15,135 nt of DNA from JBKPNX01 sp046732855. GTDB lineage: Bacteria > Pseudomonadota > Alphaproteobacteria > Geminicoccales > Geminicoccaceae. Positions 1-8,376 of the stretch are shown here, piece by piece. Below the pieces are notes generated by a model. The model was not told the DNA's origin. It did not search any database and worked only from the letters and a program-made list of their open reading frames with translations. Made by a program: the position numbers and the translations under genes. Positions within the stretch are counted from its first letter, which is position 1; each line of letters begins with the position of its first letter. Location: assembly GCA_046732855.1 (NCBI GenBank), contig JBKPNX010000218.1, positions 1 through 15,135 on the forward strand. Direction: 5' to 3'.

Positions 1-626
1 GCGCTGGCCCTTTCGACGCTGCGGCCGTGCCGGTCGAGGCCGTCGCCGCAGCCGACTGGAACGGCGGCGCGCCGCCCGACGAACCGCTGGCGTCCTCGCC
101 AGAGATCCTGGCGGGCGAAGCTGCGGTTTCAGCCATCCCGGAGCGCACGCCAGCGATGCAAGCGCCCGACCACGGGCTGGGCGAGGTCGCCGAGCCAACC
201 CCGCTCAAGGCGCGGCGGACGACACGGCGGAGCAGGCGCCGGGGCACCGCAGCGCTTCCGGCAGCAGGCGATGAAGCGCTTGACATGATTCACCACCTAG
301 AGCCGGCCCACGGCGCGCGGGGCGAAGCGGCGGTGCCGAACGAACCCGAGCGGGACGAAGCGCCTGCGCGAGCAAGGGGTGAGCGCGACCAAGCGGCGGC
401 GCCGAACGAACCCGAGCGGGACGAAGCGCCTGCGCCAGCTAGGGGTGAGCGCGAGGAAGCGGTGGCGCCGAACGAACCCGAGCGCGACGAAGCGCCTGAA
501 CCCGAACGGGACGAAGCGCCGGCGCCCGACGAACCCGCCTTGGCTGCGGCTGCGGTGGCGGCCCGGCGCGATGCGGGGCCGCCACGGCGCGGCTGGTGGA
601 GCCGCTTCGTCCGCAAGGACGAGTAG
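1..626 (+). CDS. rne: Probable ribonuclease E, C-terminal tail (5' end outside the window)
   Basis: The reading frame is open from base 3 to a TAG at 624-626 and has no start in the window, so this is the 3' end of a longer gene. The visible ~207 residues are low-complexity: an Ala/Pro/Glu-rich linker, a basic patch (ARRTTRRSRRR), an acidic repeat built on NEPERDEAP, and the terminus RRGWWSRFVRKDE. A long disordered tail with Arg-rich patches and a terminal GWW-type motif is what I expect of alphaproteobacterial RNase E, where the tail scaffolds RNA and degradosome partners at the membrane. The M48 and DsbA-like genes nearby also fit the remembered rne neighbourhood. No catalytic S1 or RNase E/G domain is in view, so the identity is inferred from tail style and context. 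Another protein with a disordered acidic tail is possible. Confidence 0.55.
   Translation, partial: AGPFDAAAVPVEAVAAADWNGGAPPDEPLASSPEILAGEAAVSAIPERTPAMQAPDHGLGEVAEPTPLKARRTTRRSRRRGTAALPAAGDEALDMIHHLEPAHGARGEAAVPNEPERDEAPARARGERDQAAAPNEPERDEAPAPARGEREEAVAPNEPERDEAPEPERDEAPAPDEPALAAAAVAARRDAGPPRRGWWSRFVRKDE
336..533 (+). repeat. 66-bp tandem repeat (three units) inside the RNase E-like tail
   Basis: Units begin at 336, 402 and 468, a constant period of 66 bp or 22 codons, so the reading frame is kept. Units 1 and 2 differ at five positions by eye. Unit 3 matches for about its first 31 bases and then diverges, repeating the motif EPERDEAP at a shorter spacing. The encoded repeat is acidic (NEPERDEAP, then a GER-type segment) and likely disordered. 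Confidence 0.9.
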
Positions 627-628
627 GT

Positions 629-1807
629 CTATCGGCGCGCGCTCAGCCAGTCGGTCAGGCGTTTGGCGCCGCGGGCGATCTGCTCCGGATCGCCCGCGAA
701 AGCGATGCGGAGATGGCGGCGGCCGGCCTCGCCGTCGAAGTCTGCGCCGGGCGTCAACGCGACGCCGGTTGCCTCGAGCAGACTGGCGCAGAGTTCCTGT
801 GAGTTGTCGGTCAGATGGCCCACGTCGGCGTAGAGGTAGAAGGCACCGTCGACCGGGGCGAACCGGTCGAGCCCGCCCGGCGGCAGGCAGTCCAGCAAGG
901 TGGCGCGGCTGCGGCGGTAAGTTTCAACCCGCGCATCGAGCTCGCCCTGGCAGGCGAACGCGGCGAGTGCGGCCTCCTGGGCCAGGGCCGGCGGCGAGAT
1001 GAACAGGTTCTGGGCGAGCAGCTCGATCGGCCGGACCAGATCGGGCGGAGCAATCAACCAGCCAAGACGCCAGCCGGTCATGCAGAAGTACTTGGAGAAG
1101 CCGTTGATGACGACCGCGTCGGGGTCGATCTCCAGCACGGTGCTGGCGGGCCGGACGTAGGTGATCCCGTGGTAGATCTCGTCGGCGACGAGGCGGATGC
1201 CGCGCGCGCGGCAGAACGCGGCGATTGCCGCCAGCTCGGCGCGCTCGATCATGGTGCCGGTCGGATTCGCCGGACTCGCCACGATCAGGCCGTGGACGGG
1301 CGGCGGCACCGCGTCCAGCATCGCGACGGTTGGCTTAAAATCGCTCGCTGCGTCCAGCCCGATCCGGACCACTTCGATGCCGAGCGCGCGCAGAATGTTC
1401 TTGTAGGCCGGGAACGCGGGCTCCGGCACGATCACGCGATCACCCGGATCGAACATCGCGAGAAAGCCGAGCACGAAGGCGCCCGAGGCGCCGACGGTGA
1501 CCACCACCCGCTCGGGATCCAGCGCGAGGTCGTAGCTGCGCCGGTAGTGCTCGGCGATGGCGGCGCGGAGCGCGGGGCGGCCCAGAGCCTCGGTGTAGCC
1601 GATCCGTCCGCCTTCGAGAGCGCGCCGCGCCGCCGCCAGCACGGGCGCTGGCGGGCCGCTCCCGGGCTCGCCCACCTCGAGATGGATCACATCGCGTCCG
1701 GCGACGGCGTGCGCATTGGCGCGCGCCAGCACGTCCATGGCGATGAATGGCGCGATCCGGCTGCGCGCCGCGATCTTCAGCCGATCGCGCAACGAAGTAG
1801 TAGTCAT
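629..1807 (-). CDS. Class I/II pyridoxal-phosphate-dependent aminotransferase
   Basis: A fold-type I PLP aminotransferase of the AspC-like group, cytosolic, moving an amino group between an amino acid and a 2-oxo acid; the substrate cannot be read from sequence. Numbered from the upstream GTG/ATG-rich form starting at 1825, the marks are ASPANPTG with Asn187, VADEIY with Asp215 and Tyr218 (PLP ring contacts), the Schiff-base Lys245 in NGFSKYF followed by TGWRLGW (Arg253, phosphate contact), and a C-terminal HLRIAFA whose Arg should bind the substrate carboxylate. Subtract six for the start chosen here. I chose ATG 1807 (392 residues) because AAGGA lies four bases upstream; a start at 1825 adds six residues and has no such site. 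The gene ends 2 bp from the RNase E-like stop and is divergent from the M48 gene. Confidence 0.93.
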   Translation of the reverse strand: MTTTSLRDRLKIAARSRIAPFIAMDVLARANAHAVAGRDVIHLEVGEPGSGPPAPVLAAARRALEGGRIGYTEALGRPALRAAIAEHYRRSYDLALDPERVVVTVGASGAFVLGFLAMFDPGDRVIVPEPAFPAYKNILRALGIEVVRIGLDAASDFKPTVAMLDAVPPPVHGLIVASPANPTGTMIERAELAAIAAFCRARGIRLVADEIYHGITYVRPASTVLEIDPDAVVINGFSKYFCMTGWRLGWLIAPPDLVRPIELLAQNLFISPPALAQEAALAAFACQGELDARVETYRRSRATLLDCLPPGGLDRFAPVDGAFYLYADVGHLTDNSQELCASLLEATGVALTPGADFDGEAGRRHLRIAFAGDPEQIARGAKRLTDWLSARR

Positions 1808-1811
1808 CGGT

Positions 1812-1816
1812 TCCTT
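1812..1816 (-). promoter_or_regulatory. Ribosome binding site of the aminotransferase gene
   Basis: AAGGA on the minus strand, four bases before ATG 1807. It decides the start between 1825 and 1807. The 126-bp gap at 1808-1933 must also hold the divergent promoters for the aminotransferase and M48 genes; no clear -35/-10 pair stands out. Confidence 0.6.
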
Positions 1817-1933
1817 AATGTCCATATCTGTACTGAGGGTTCTGTCACAACCGAGGCGGCGCCGCCAGACCTGTGGAGCGAGAACGACCGCGCGCGGCGC
1901 GGCGGCGCGAGCCCGAGCAGGGCGGCAAGTTCA

Positions 1934-3274
1934 GTGTACCTGATCCATGCTTTGCGCAGGGGAATGGCGCTCGTGCTCGGCGCGACGCTGGCGCTGCTGC
2001 CCTGCGGCCCGACGCGGGCGGCCGGCATCAGCCTGATCCGCGATGCCGAAATCGAGGCGAGCTTGCAGCAGATGGCGGGGCCGCTCCTGGACGCCGCGGG
2101 GCTCGGGCGCGACTCGGTGCGGATCTACATCGTCAACGACAATCAGCTGAACGCGTTCGTCGCCGGCGGCATGAACCTGTTCCTCAACACCGGTCTGATC
2201 ATGCGCACCGAGAACGCCGGGCAGCTCGCCGGGGTGATGGCGCATGAAACCGGCCACATCGCGGGCGGGCATCTCAGCCGGGTCGGCGGGGCGCAAAGGC
2301 GGGCAGCCGCCGAGATGATCCTCGCCACCGTACTCGGCGCGGCCGCCATGGTCGCGGCGCCGCCGCTCGGCGCGGCGATCATCACCGGTGGTCAGAGCTA
2401 TGCGCAGAACAATCTCATGCGCTTCAGCCGCGGCCAGGAGCAGGCCGCCGACCAGGCCGGCGTCGGCTATCTGGAGCGCTCGGGCATCTCGGCGGCGGGC
2501 CTCGCGGAGTTCTTTCACATCCTCGACAGCCAGAACGTCCTCGCGGTCTCGCGAATGAGCCCGTATCTGCAGACCCATCCGTTGACGCGGGACCGGATTC
2601 GATTCGTCGAGAACGAGGCCGCGGCGGAAGGCGGGCGTTTCCCAGAATCGCCCCCCGCCTGGGAACTGGCGCATGGCCGCATGGTCGTCAAGCTGCAGGC
2701 GTTCCTGCTCAATCCGCGCGACGTCCTGCAGCGCTACGAGACGAACGACACGCTGCTCGGCCGGTATGCCAGGACCATCGCCCTTTACCGGCTGCCGGAT
2801 CTTCCAGCGGCGCTCAAGGGTGTCGATGCGCTGATCGCCGAATATCCGAACGATCCGTACTTTCACGAGCTGAAGGGCCAGATGCTGTTCGAGAACGGGC
2901 ACATCGAGGAAGCGATCGCGCCCTATCGCAAGGCGGTGGAGCTGCGTCCTGACTCCCCGCTACTCAGGGTCGGCCTCGCCCAGACTTTGATCGAGAGCGG
3001 GGCGCCCCAGGCCAATGCCGAGTCAATCGCTCAGCTCGAGGAAGCAGTGGCACGCGAGCCGACCAATGCGGGCGCCTGGCGTCTGCTCGGCATCGCGCAG
3101 GGCCGGGATGGGCTGGAAGGCGTCTCCAATCTGTCGCTCGCGGAGTATGCCCTGTTGATCGGCAAGCAGGACGACGCACGGCTCTATGCCCGACGGGCCG
3201 AGGCCAAGATGGACCCGAGCAACCCGGCCTGGCTCAGGCTGCAGGACGTGCTGCGCGTGATCGATGAAAGCTGA
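1934..3274 (+). CDS. Exported M48-family metalloprotease with C-terminal TPR repeats (BepA/YfgC-like)
   Basis: A zinc metalloprotease expected in the periplasm; BepA-type members assist or degrade outer-membrane proteins at the assembly machinery. With GTG 1934 as start, residues 1-31 form a signal peptide: basic HALRRG, a hydrophobic stretch and a Thr-Arg-Ala-Ala-type cleavage site. The catalytic motif HETGH is at residues 104-108 and the third zinc ligand is Glu169 in QEQAAD, with Asp173. Two hydrophobic Ala-rich stretches lie between them. From about residue 300 the chain becomes helical and TPR-like (GQMLFENGHIEEAI, AVELRP). Total 446 residues, near the usual family length. GTG 1934 is preferred because AGGGCGG lies about nine bases upstream and it supplies a basic n-region. 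ATG 1964 is the alternative, but its AGGGGA abuts the codon. The open frame continues upstream over the aminotransferase gene without meaning. Confidence 0.9.
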   Translation: MYLIHALRRGMALVLGATLALLPCGPTRAAGISLIRDAEIEASLQQMAGPLLDAAGLGRDSVRIYIVNDNQLNAFVAGGMNLFLNTGLIMRTENAGQLAGVMAHETGHIAGGHLSRVGGAQRRAAAEMILATVLGAAAMVAAPPLGAAIITGGQSYAQNNLMRFSRGQEQAADQAGVGYLERSGISAAGLAEFFHILDSQNVLAVSRMSPYLQTHPLTRDRIRFVENEAAAEGGRFPESPPAWELAHGRMVVKLQAFLLNPRDVLQRYETNDTLLGRYARTIALYRLPDLPAALKGVDALIAEYPNDPYFHELKGQMLFENGHIEEAIAPYRKAVELRPDSPLLRVGLAQTLIESGAPQANAESIAQLEEAVAREPTNAGAWRLLGIAQGRDGLEGVSNLSLAEYALLIGKQDDARLYARRAEAKMDPSNPAWLRLQDVLRVIDES

Positions 3275-3386
3275 CCGAGCCGGACCGGCTGCACCCTGGT
3301 GGCCGGCGCAGTGCATGGTTGTGGATGGCGCGATCCGGCGCGAGCCGCTAGATTGGTGCGGGGCATCGAGAAGGAGTGAGCGGAAG

Positions 3387-4139
3387 ATGGGTCGATTGGC
3401 CAGAACAGTGGCGCGGGCTTGCCTGACGGTCGGCATCGCGCTGATGGCGACAGCCCTGGCGCGCACCGAGCCGGCCGCGGCGGCCGACCCGTCCGTCGAG
3501 CAGATCGAGAAGATCGTGCGCGACTATCTGATGCGCGAGCCCGAGGTCGTCTTGCAAGCCCTCCAGGAGGTGCAACGTCGCGAGGCGGAGGCGACCGAGG
3601 CGCGTCAACGCGCGGCGATTGCCAAGAATCAGAACAAGCTGCTCGAAGACCCGCTCACCCCCATAGGAGGCAACCCGGACGGCGACGTGACCCTGGTCGA
3701 GTTCTTCGATTATCGCTGCGCCTACTGCCGCCGCGTCGTATCTTCGGTGCGCGAGTTGCTGGACGAGGACAGCGGCCTGCGGGTCGTGTTCAAGGACATG
3801 CCGGTGCTCGGCCCGGATTCGGTGCGGGCGGCGCGGGCGGCCCTGGCGAGCCGTAAGCAGGACGGCTACGTGCCGTTCCACTTCGCCCTGATGGCGAGCG
3901 AGGATTTGTCGGCTGCCGGGATTCGCGCCATCGCCAAGTCCGTCGGTCTCGACCCCGACCGGCTCGAAGCCGATATGGCCGCGCCCGAGGTGAGTGCAGT
4001 GATCGAGGCTAACTACGCCCTGGCACACGAGCTCGGCATCGAGGGCACGCCCGCGTTCGTGATCGGCGGCCAGCTGATCCCCGGCGCGGTCGAAAAGGCC
4101 CGCCTCGAGCACCTGATCGACGAGGCGCGCTCCGGCTGA
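3387..4139 (+). CDS. Periplasmic DsbA-family disulfide oxidoreductase (ScsC/Com1-like)
   Basis: A thioredoxin-fold protein for disulfide formation or isomerisation in exported proteins. It has 250 residues. Residues 1-33 are a signal peptide (RLARTVARA, then a hydrophobic core and an Ala-Ala-Ala-Asp junction). Residues 36-80 are a helical, charged segment (IEKIVRDYLMREPEVV) like the ScsC N-terminal trimerisation domain. The thioredoxin strand LVEFFDYRC leads into the active site CAYC at 111-114. The cis-proline loop is GTPAF with Pro222. The start ATG 3387 has AAGGAG ten bases upstream at 3371-3376. It lies 112 bp after the M48 gene on the same strand, so the two may be co-transcribed; both act on envelope proteins. 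No DsbB-like partner is visible. A member with an N-terminal dimerisation or trimerisation helix could act as an isomerase rather than an oxidase. Confidence 0.92.
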   Translation: MGRLARTVARACLTVGIALMATALARTEPAAAADPSVEQIEKIVRDYLMREPEVVLQALQEVQRREAEATEARQRAAIAKNQNKLLEDPLTPIGGNPDGDVTLVEFFDYRCAYCRRVVSSVRELLDEDSGLRVVFKDMPVLGPDSVRAARAALASRKQDGYVPFHFALMASEDLSAAGIRAIAKSVGLDPDRLEADMAAPEVSAVIEANYALAHELGIEGTPAFVIGGQLIPGAVEKARLEHLIDEARSG

Positions 4140-4152
4140 ATCGTGAACGGTC

Positions 4153-4821
4153 TCAGGTCGGGCGCTTGCGCGCCACGGTCAACCCATCGCCGAGCGGCAG
4201 GAGCGACAGGCTGATCCGCGCGTCCCGGTGCACCTTCGCGTTGAGCGCCCGCATCGCCTCGGTCTGCCGCTCGTGATCAGCCGGGTCGGCGACCGCGCCG
4301 CCCCACAGCACGTTGTCGAGCAGGATCACGCCGCCGGGTCGCACCAGCCTGAGCGCGCGCTCGTAGTACGCGTCGTAGCTCTTCTTGTCGGCGTCGATGA
4401 AGGCGAGATCGAAGGTGTCGGCCGCGCCTTCGTCGAGCAATGCATCGAGACTGTCGAGCGCCAGACCGAGCCGGGCCTCGATGCGTTCCGCGACGCCGGC
4501 CGCACGCCACGCGCGCCGGCCGATCTCGATCGGTTCGGCGTTGACCTCGAGCGTGATCAGGCGCCCGTCCGGCGGCAGGGCCAGCGCGATGGCGAGCGTG
4601 CTGTAGCCGGTGAAGCAACCGACCTCGAGCACGCGGCGCCCCCCGATCAGCTCGACCAGCAACGCCATGAACTGACCCTGCTCGGGGGCGATCTGCATGC
4701 CGGCCCCGGGCAGGCCCGAGGTGTCGTCGCGCAGCTGCCTGAGCGCCGGGTGCTCGCGCAGCGAGTTGGCCAAAAGATATCGGTGCAGCCGCTCGGTCAG
4801 CGGCAGCGTGGTCCGGCTCAT
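4153..4821 (-). CDS. SAM-dependent O-methyltransferase (COMT-like, family 3)
   Basis: A class I Rossmann methyltransferase of the cation-dependent O-methyltransferase family (PF01596 type), 222 residues, soluble. The SAM site is VLEVGCFTGYST at residues 64-75 and the acidic strand end is ITLEVN. FIDADK at 141-146 gives Asp143, and LLDN at 167-170 gives Asp169/Asn170; these are the expected metal ligands with Asp143. LWGGAVADP follows as in the family. The natural acceptor cannot be read from sequence. The start ATG 4821 overlaps the TGA of the upstream bcp gene as ATGA (4821-4818), so translation is probably coupled. The frame is open further upstream through bcp, but only the ATG at 4821 fits the family's length. 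The gene ends 13 bp from the convergent DsbA-like gene. Confidence 0.92.
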   Translation of the reverse strand: MSRTTLPLTERLHRYLLANSLREHPALRQLRDDTSGLPGAGMQIAPEQGQFMALLVELIGGRRVLEVGCFTGYSTLAIALALPPDGRLITLEVNAEPIEIGRRAWRAAGVAERIEARLGLALDSLDALLDEGAADTFDLAFIDADKKSYDAYYERALRLVRPGGVILLDNVLWGGAVADPADHERQTEAMRALNAKVHRDARISLSLLPLGDGLTVARKRPT

Positions 4822-5291
4822 GCCGACTGCAGTGCGCGCGCCACCGCCAGCACTTCGGCGACGTGGCCCAGGACTTTGACGTTGCGCCAGACTTGGCGCA
4901 CCTTGCCGTCGCCGTCGATCAGAAAGGTCGACCGGTCGATCCCCTTGTATTTTCTGCCATACATGCTCTTTTCCACCCAGGAACCGTAGGCCTCGACCAC
5001 GCTGCCCTGCTCGTCCGAGGCGAGGATGAACGGCAGGTCGTACTTGACCCTGAACCGGTTGTGACTGGCGGCGCTGTCCTTCGAGATGCCGACGACCGCG
5101 ACGCCGGCTGCGCAAAACTCCGGATAAACCGTGGCGAAACACTGGGCCTCTCTGGTGCAGCCCGGGGTATCGTCCTTGGGATAGAAGTACAGCACCAGCG
5201 GCCTGCCCTTGAAATCGGCTAGCCGTGTGCGGGCGCTCCCCGCGGTCGGTAGATCGAACTCAGGCGCCTCCTGTCCCGCCTCCACCGTCAT
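4818..5291 (-). CDS. bcp: Thioredoxin-dependent peroxiredoxin of the Bcp/PrxQ type
   Basis: Reduces hydrogen peroxide and organic or lipid peroxides using thioredoxin; cytosolic, 157 residues, the normal Bcp length. The peroxidatic Cys45 sits in DDTPGCT, followed by REAQC. FYPKD precedes it, and Trp95-type and Arg positions of the fold (YGRKYKGIDRSTFLID) follow. The resolving Cys of classic Bcp is five residues after the peroxidatic one. Here that position is Gln50, with Cys51 one further on and another Cys at 60. The start ATG 5291 has AGGAGG seven bases upstream. It lies 36 bp behind glnE and overlaps the methyltransferase gene by four bases, so the three form an operon. Confidence 0.94.
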   Translation of the reverse strand: MTVEAGQEAPEFDLPTAGSARTRLADFKGRPLVLYFYPKDDTPGCTREAQCFATVYPEFCAAGVAVVGISKDSAASHNRFRVKYDLPFILASDEQGSVVEAYGSWVEKSMYGRKYKGIDRSTFLIDGDGKVRQVWRNVKVLGHVAEVLAVARALQSA

Positions 5292-5327
5292 CTCCGGGCC
5301 TCCTCTATCTGTGCAAATCGTCCAGCA

Positions 5328-8318
5328 TCAAGTGCGTCGACGGCCTTTGGCCGGATCCCCCGGGGGGACCTGACTGCCCTCGTCCCTGACCGGCGGGCAG
5401 ACCGCTTCGAAGATCGCACTGACCCGCGCTTCGGCTTCGATCAAAGTCCGCTCCAGGTCGGCGAACTCATGCGGCTGGCCGGGCAGGGCATCGGTATCAT
5501 GGAACGCGGCGCGGGCCAGGGCCTGGCGCACGCCGGCCGGGGCCCGGCTCGGCTGAAAATTCTCCTGAACCGCGAGGCGCAGCACGGCTTGCAGTCGGTG
5601 ATAGAGCCGGCCCGCGCGCACCAGGGCCGCGCCGTCGTCCAGGTCGAGAATACCTTCCGCGACGGCGCGCTGGAAAGTCTCAACGGTGCCGGTGGTCAGC
5701 AGGCCCGGATGCTCGGGCGCGGAGCGCAGCTTCAGGAACTGGGCCAGGAACTCGAGCTCGACCAGACCGCCGCGCACGTGCTTGATCTGCCATGGATCAT
5801 CGCTGCCATGCTCGCGGAAGATGCGCGCGCGCATGGCCGCCACGTCCCGGGCCAGCGCCGCGGCGTCGCGCGATGCTAGCAGAGCGCGACGCACCACCGC
5901 TTCGACCCGGCGGGCGAGCGCCGGGTCCCCCGCCACCGCCCGCGCGCGGGTCAGCGCCTGATGCTCCCAGGTCTGAGCGGTTTCGAGCTGATAGCGCTCG
6001 AAGTTGTCGACCGAGCAGGCCACCGGGCCGAGGTTGCCCGATGGTCGGAGCCTGGTATCGATCTCGTACAGACGGCCCTCCGGGGTCGGTGCCGACAGGG
6101 CGCTGACCAGGCGCTGGCCGAGGCGGGCGTAGTAGGTGGCTGCGGGCAGGGGGCGGGCGCCACCGGAGCGGGCGTCTTCGGGCGCGTCGTACACGAAGAT
6201 CAGGTCGAGGTCGGAGCCGATGCTCAGCTCGCGGCTGCCGAGCTTGCCGAGGCCCAGGACCACGAATGCGCCGCCCGGCACGCGGCCATGCTGGGCGCTC
6301 AGCCAGTCCTCGGCGCGCGGCAGGAGGGCCTGGATGAGGCGCTCGGCGATCTCGGTGAGGCGCGCGCTGGCGGAGTCGCCGTCGACCAGACCGAGGAGGA
6401 TGTGCAGCCCGATCTGGAACTCGCGCCCCTGCGCCCAATGCCGCGCGGCGTCCAGCACGTCCTGAAAATCGCGTGCCCGGCGCAGCGCGCGGTCGAGCTC
6501 GCCGGCGAGCGCCGCGCCGTCCGGCAGCGGCTCGAAAAAGTCGGGGGCGAGCATGGCCTCGAACAGGCTGACGTGCCGGCTGAGGTGACCGGCCAGGCGC
6601 GGCGCCATGCCCATCAGGTCGACGACCAGACCGAGCAGACGGGGATTGGCTCGGAACAGCGAGAACAGCTGGACGCCGGCCGGCAGATTGCTGACGAACT
6701 CGTCGAACCGCTCGAACGCCACGTCGGGATCGGATTGCTGGGCGATCGCCTGCAGCAGTCGCGGCATCAGCTCGGTCAGCAGCTCGCGGGCCCTTGCATC
6801 GCGGGTCGCACGGATGTGGCCGTGGTGCCAGGCGCGCACCCGCGCCGCAACCGCCTTGGGCTGGACGAAGCCCATCTCCGTAAGCGTCGCAAGCGTGTCC
6901 GGGTCGTCGTCGGTGCCGGTGAACACCAGAGCGCGGCCGCCGCCCAGATCGATGCTGGTCTCGAACAATGCGGCATAGTGCGCCTCGACCCGCTCGAGCC
7001 GGGTCCGCACCGCCTCGGCCAGCGCATCGGCATCGGCCAAGCCCATGAACGCGGCGAACTGCTCGATCTGCTCGGGCCGGTTCGGCAGCGCGTGGGTCTG
7101 CTTGTCGCCAACCATCTGCAGGCGATGCTCCGTGCGACGCAGGAACCGGTACGCTTCGATCAGCTCGTCGGCGATCGCCGCCTCGAGCCAGCGCGCATCG
7201 ACCAGGGCGCGCAGCGCGGCGCAGGTGCCGGGCACGCGCAACTCGGGCAGGCGGCCGCCAAGGATCAACTGCTGCGTCTGGACGAAGAATTCGATCTCGC
7301 GGATACCGCCGCGCCCGACCTTCAGATCGTGCCCGGCGATCCGGATCTGGCCGTGGCCGCGGTACGCGTTGATCTGTCGCTTGATCGAGTGGATGTCGCG
7401 GATCGCGGCGTAATCCAGGTGCCTGCGCCAGAGAAACGGCTCGAGCGCCCGCAGGAAGCCATCGCCCGCCGTGCGATCGCCGGCGATGACGCGCGCCTTG
7501 ATCAGCGCGGCGCGCTCCCAGTTTTGCCCGTGCCGCTCGTAGTACTGCTCGGCGTCGTCGACCGACAGCGCGAGCGGGTGTCCCGGCGGGTGCGGCCGCA
7601 GGCGCAGATCGGTGCGGAACACGTAACCCTCGCGCGTCCGGTGCTCGAGCACATGAACGAGCGTCCGCGTCAGCCGCACGGCGAACGCCATCGGGCTCTC
7701 GCGCCCGCGATAGCCCAGCCGGTGCGGGTCGAACAGAACGATCAGGTCGATGTCGCTCGAGTAGTTGAGCTCGAAAGCGCCGAGCTTGCCCATGCCCAGC
7801 ACGACCACGCCCGATCCGTCCTGCAGACGTTCCCGGTCGCCGGCGTCGATCTCGCCGCGCTGCGCGGCTTCGCGCAGGACCAGCTCCAACGCCCGCTGGG
7901 TCGCGAGGTCGGCCAAGCGCGTCAGCACCTCCGTCGTTCGCTCGAGCGGCCACAGGCCGGCGATGTCCGCGAGCGCCGTCAACAGAGCCACGCGGCGCTT
8001 CATCAGGCGCAGGCTCGCCATGACCTTGGCGCGCTGGGCGGGCGGCTCGGTCGCGTTTTCGGCGAGCAGCGCTTCCAGCGCGACATCGGGGCCTTGCGCG
8101 AGCATGCTCCAGAGCACCGCGGGCTCGCTCAGCAGCAGCTCGCTCAGATACGGGCTGTTGCCGAAAATGCCCGCGAGCAGACGCTCCAGGTCGAGGTCAT
8201 GAGGGCCTACCGCCGCGCGGTCGGGCAGGCGCGACCAGCGCGCGAGACCGCGTTCGGCGGCGGCGGCATCGCCGACCCGCGGCCATCTGTCCGTGATCTG
8301 CTCGGCGAACTGAAGCAC
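5328..8318 (-). CDS. glnE: Bifunctional glutamine synthetase adenylyltransferase / adenylyl-removing enzyme
   Basis: Adenylylates and de-adenylylates glutamine synthetase under control of PII and glutamine, setting ammonium assimilation. It has 996 residues, in the normal GlnE range. Two nucleotidyltransferase domains are plain. The N-terminal (adenylyl-removing) one has LGMGKLGAFEL with the metal pair Asp189/Asp191 in SSDIDL. The C-terminal (adenylylating) one has LGLGKLGSREL with Asp703/Asp705 in SDLDL. Each is followed by a TRLRP- or LRLRP-type segment and a GGIREIEF- or GGLVELEF-type helix, as in the family. The start is a GTG at 8318 with AGGGG a few bases upstream. It is the first gene of the glnE-bcp-methyltransferase operon and is divergent from the AsmA-like gene, with 58 bp between the starts. 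Confidence 0.97.
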   Translation of the reverse strand: MLQFAEQITDRWPRVGDAAAAERGLARWSRLPDRAAVGPHDLDLERLLAGIFGNSPYLSELLLSEPAVLWSMLAQGPDVALEALLAENATEPPAQRAKVMASLRLMKRRVALLTALADIAGLWPLERTTEVLTRLADLATQRALELVLREAAQRGEIDAGDRERLQDGSGVVVLGMGKLGAFELNYSSDIDLIVLFDPHRLGYRGRESPMAFAVRLTRTLVHVLEHRTREGYVFRTDLRLRPHPPGHPLALSVDDAEQYYERHGQNWERAALIKARVIAGDRTAGDGFLRALEPFLWRRHLDYAAIRDIHSIKRQINAYRGHGQIRIAGHDLKVGRGGIREIEFFVQTQQLILGGRLPELRVPGTCAALRALVDARWLEAAIADELIEAYRFLRRTEHRLQMVGDKQTHALPNRPEQIEQFAAFMGLADADALAEAVRTRLERVEAHYAALFETSIDLGGGRALVFTGTDDDPDTLATLTEMGFVQPKAVAARVRAWHHGHIRATRDARARELLTELMPRLLQAIAQQSDPDVAFERFDEFVSNLPAGVQLFSLFRANPRLLGLVVDLMGMAPRLAGHLSRHVSLFEAMLAPDFFEPLPDGAALAGELDRALRRARDFQDVLDAARHWAQGREFQIGLHILLGLVDGDSASARLTEIAERLIQALLPRAEDWLSAQHGRVPGGAFVVLGLGKLGSRELSIGSDLDLIFVYDAPEDARSGGARPLPAATYYARLGQRLVSALSAPTPEGRLYEIDTRLRPSGNLGPVACSVDNFERYQLETAQTWEHQALTRARAVAGDPALARRVEAVVRRALLASRDAAALARDVAAMRARIFREHGSDDPWQIKHVRGGLVELEFLAQFLKLRSAPEHPGLLTTGTVETFQRAVAEGILDLDDGAALVRAGRLYHRLQAVLRLAVQENFQPSRAPAGVRQALARAAFHDTDALPGQPHEFADLERTLIEAEARVSAIFEAVCPPVRDEGSQVPPGDPAKGRRRT

Positions 8319-8376
8319 TTTTCCCCTGTAGCCGATTTAGGTCAGACTGTCGAAAGCCATCGATCCGAGTGCGCCT

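Noticed and set aside
815..1933. Long plus-strand open frame running into the M48 gene
   Set aside because: It is antisense to the aminotransferase, whose motifs are unmistakable; the open frame comes from GC bias. Only the part from 1934 is coding.
1970..2030. Lipoprotein signal in the M48 protease
   Set aside because: The Cys in LLPCG is preceded by Pro and does not fit a lipobox; an ordinary signal peptide fits better.
4822..5142. N-terminal extension of the O-methyltransferase to 329 residues
   Set aside because: The extension is bcp read in another frame; the family length and the ATGA overlap place the start at 4821.
5797..7953. 718-codon minus-strand open frame
   Set aside because: It is an out-of-frame copy of glnE, Arg/Ala/Pro-rich with no motifs.
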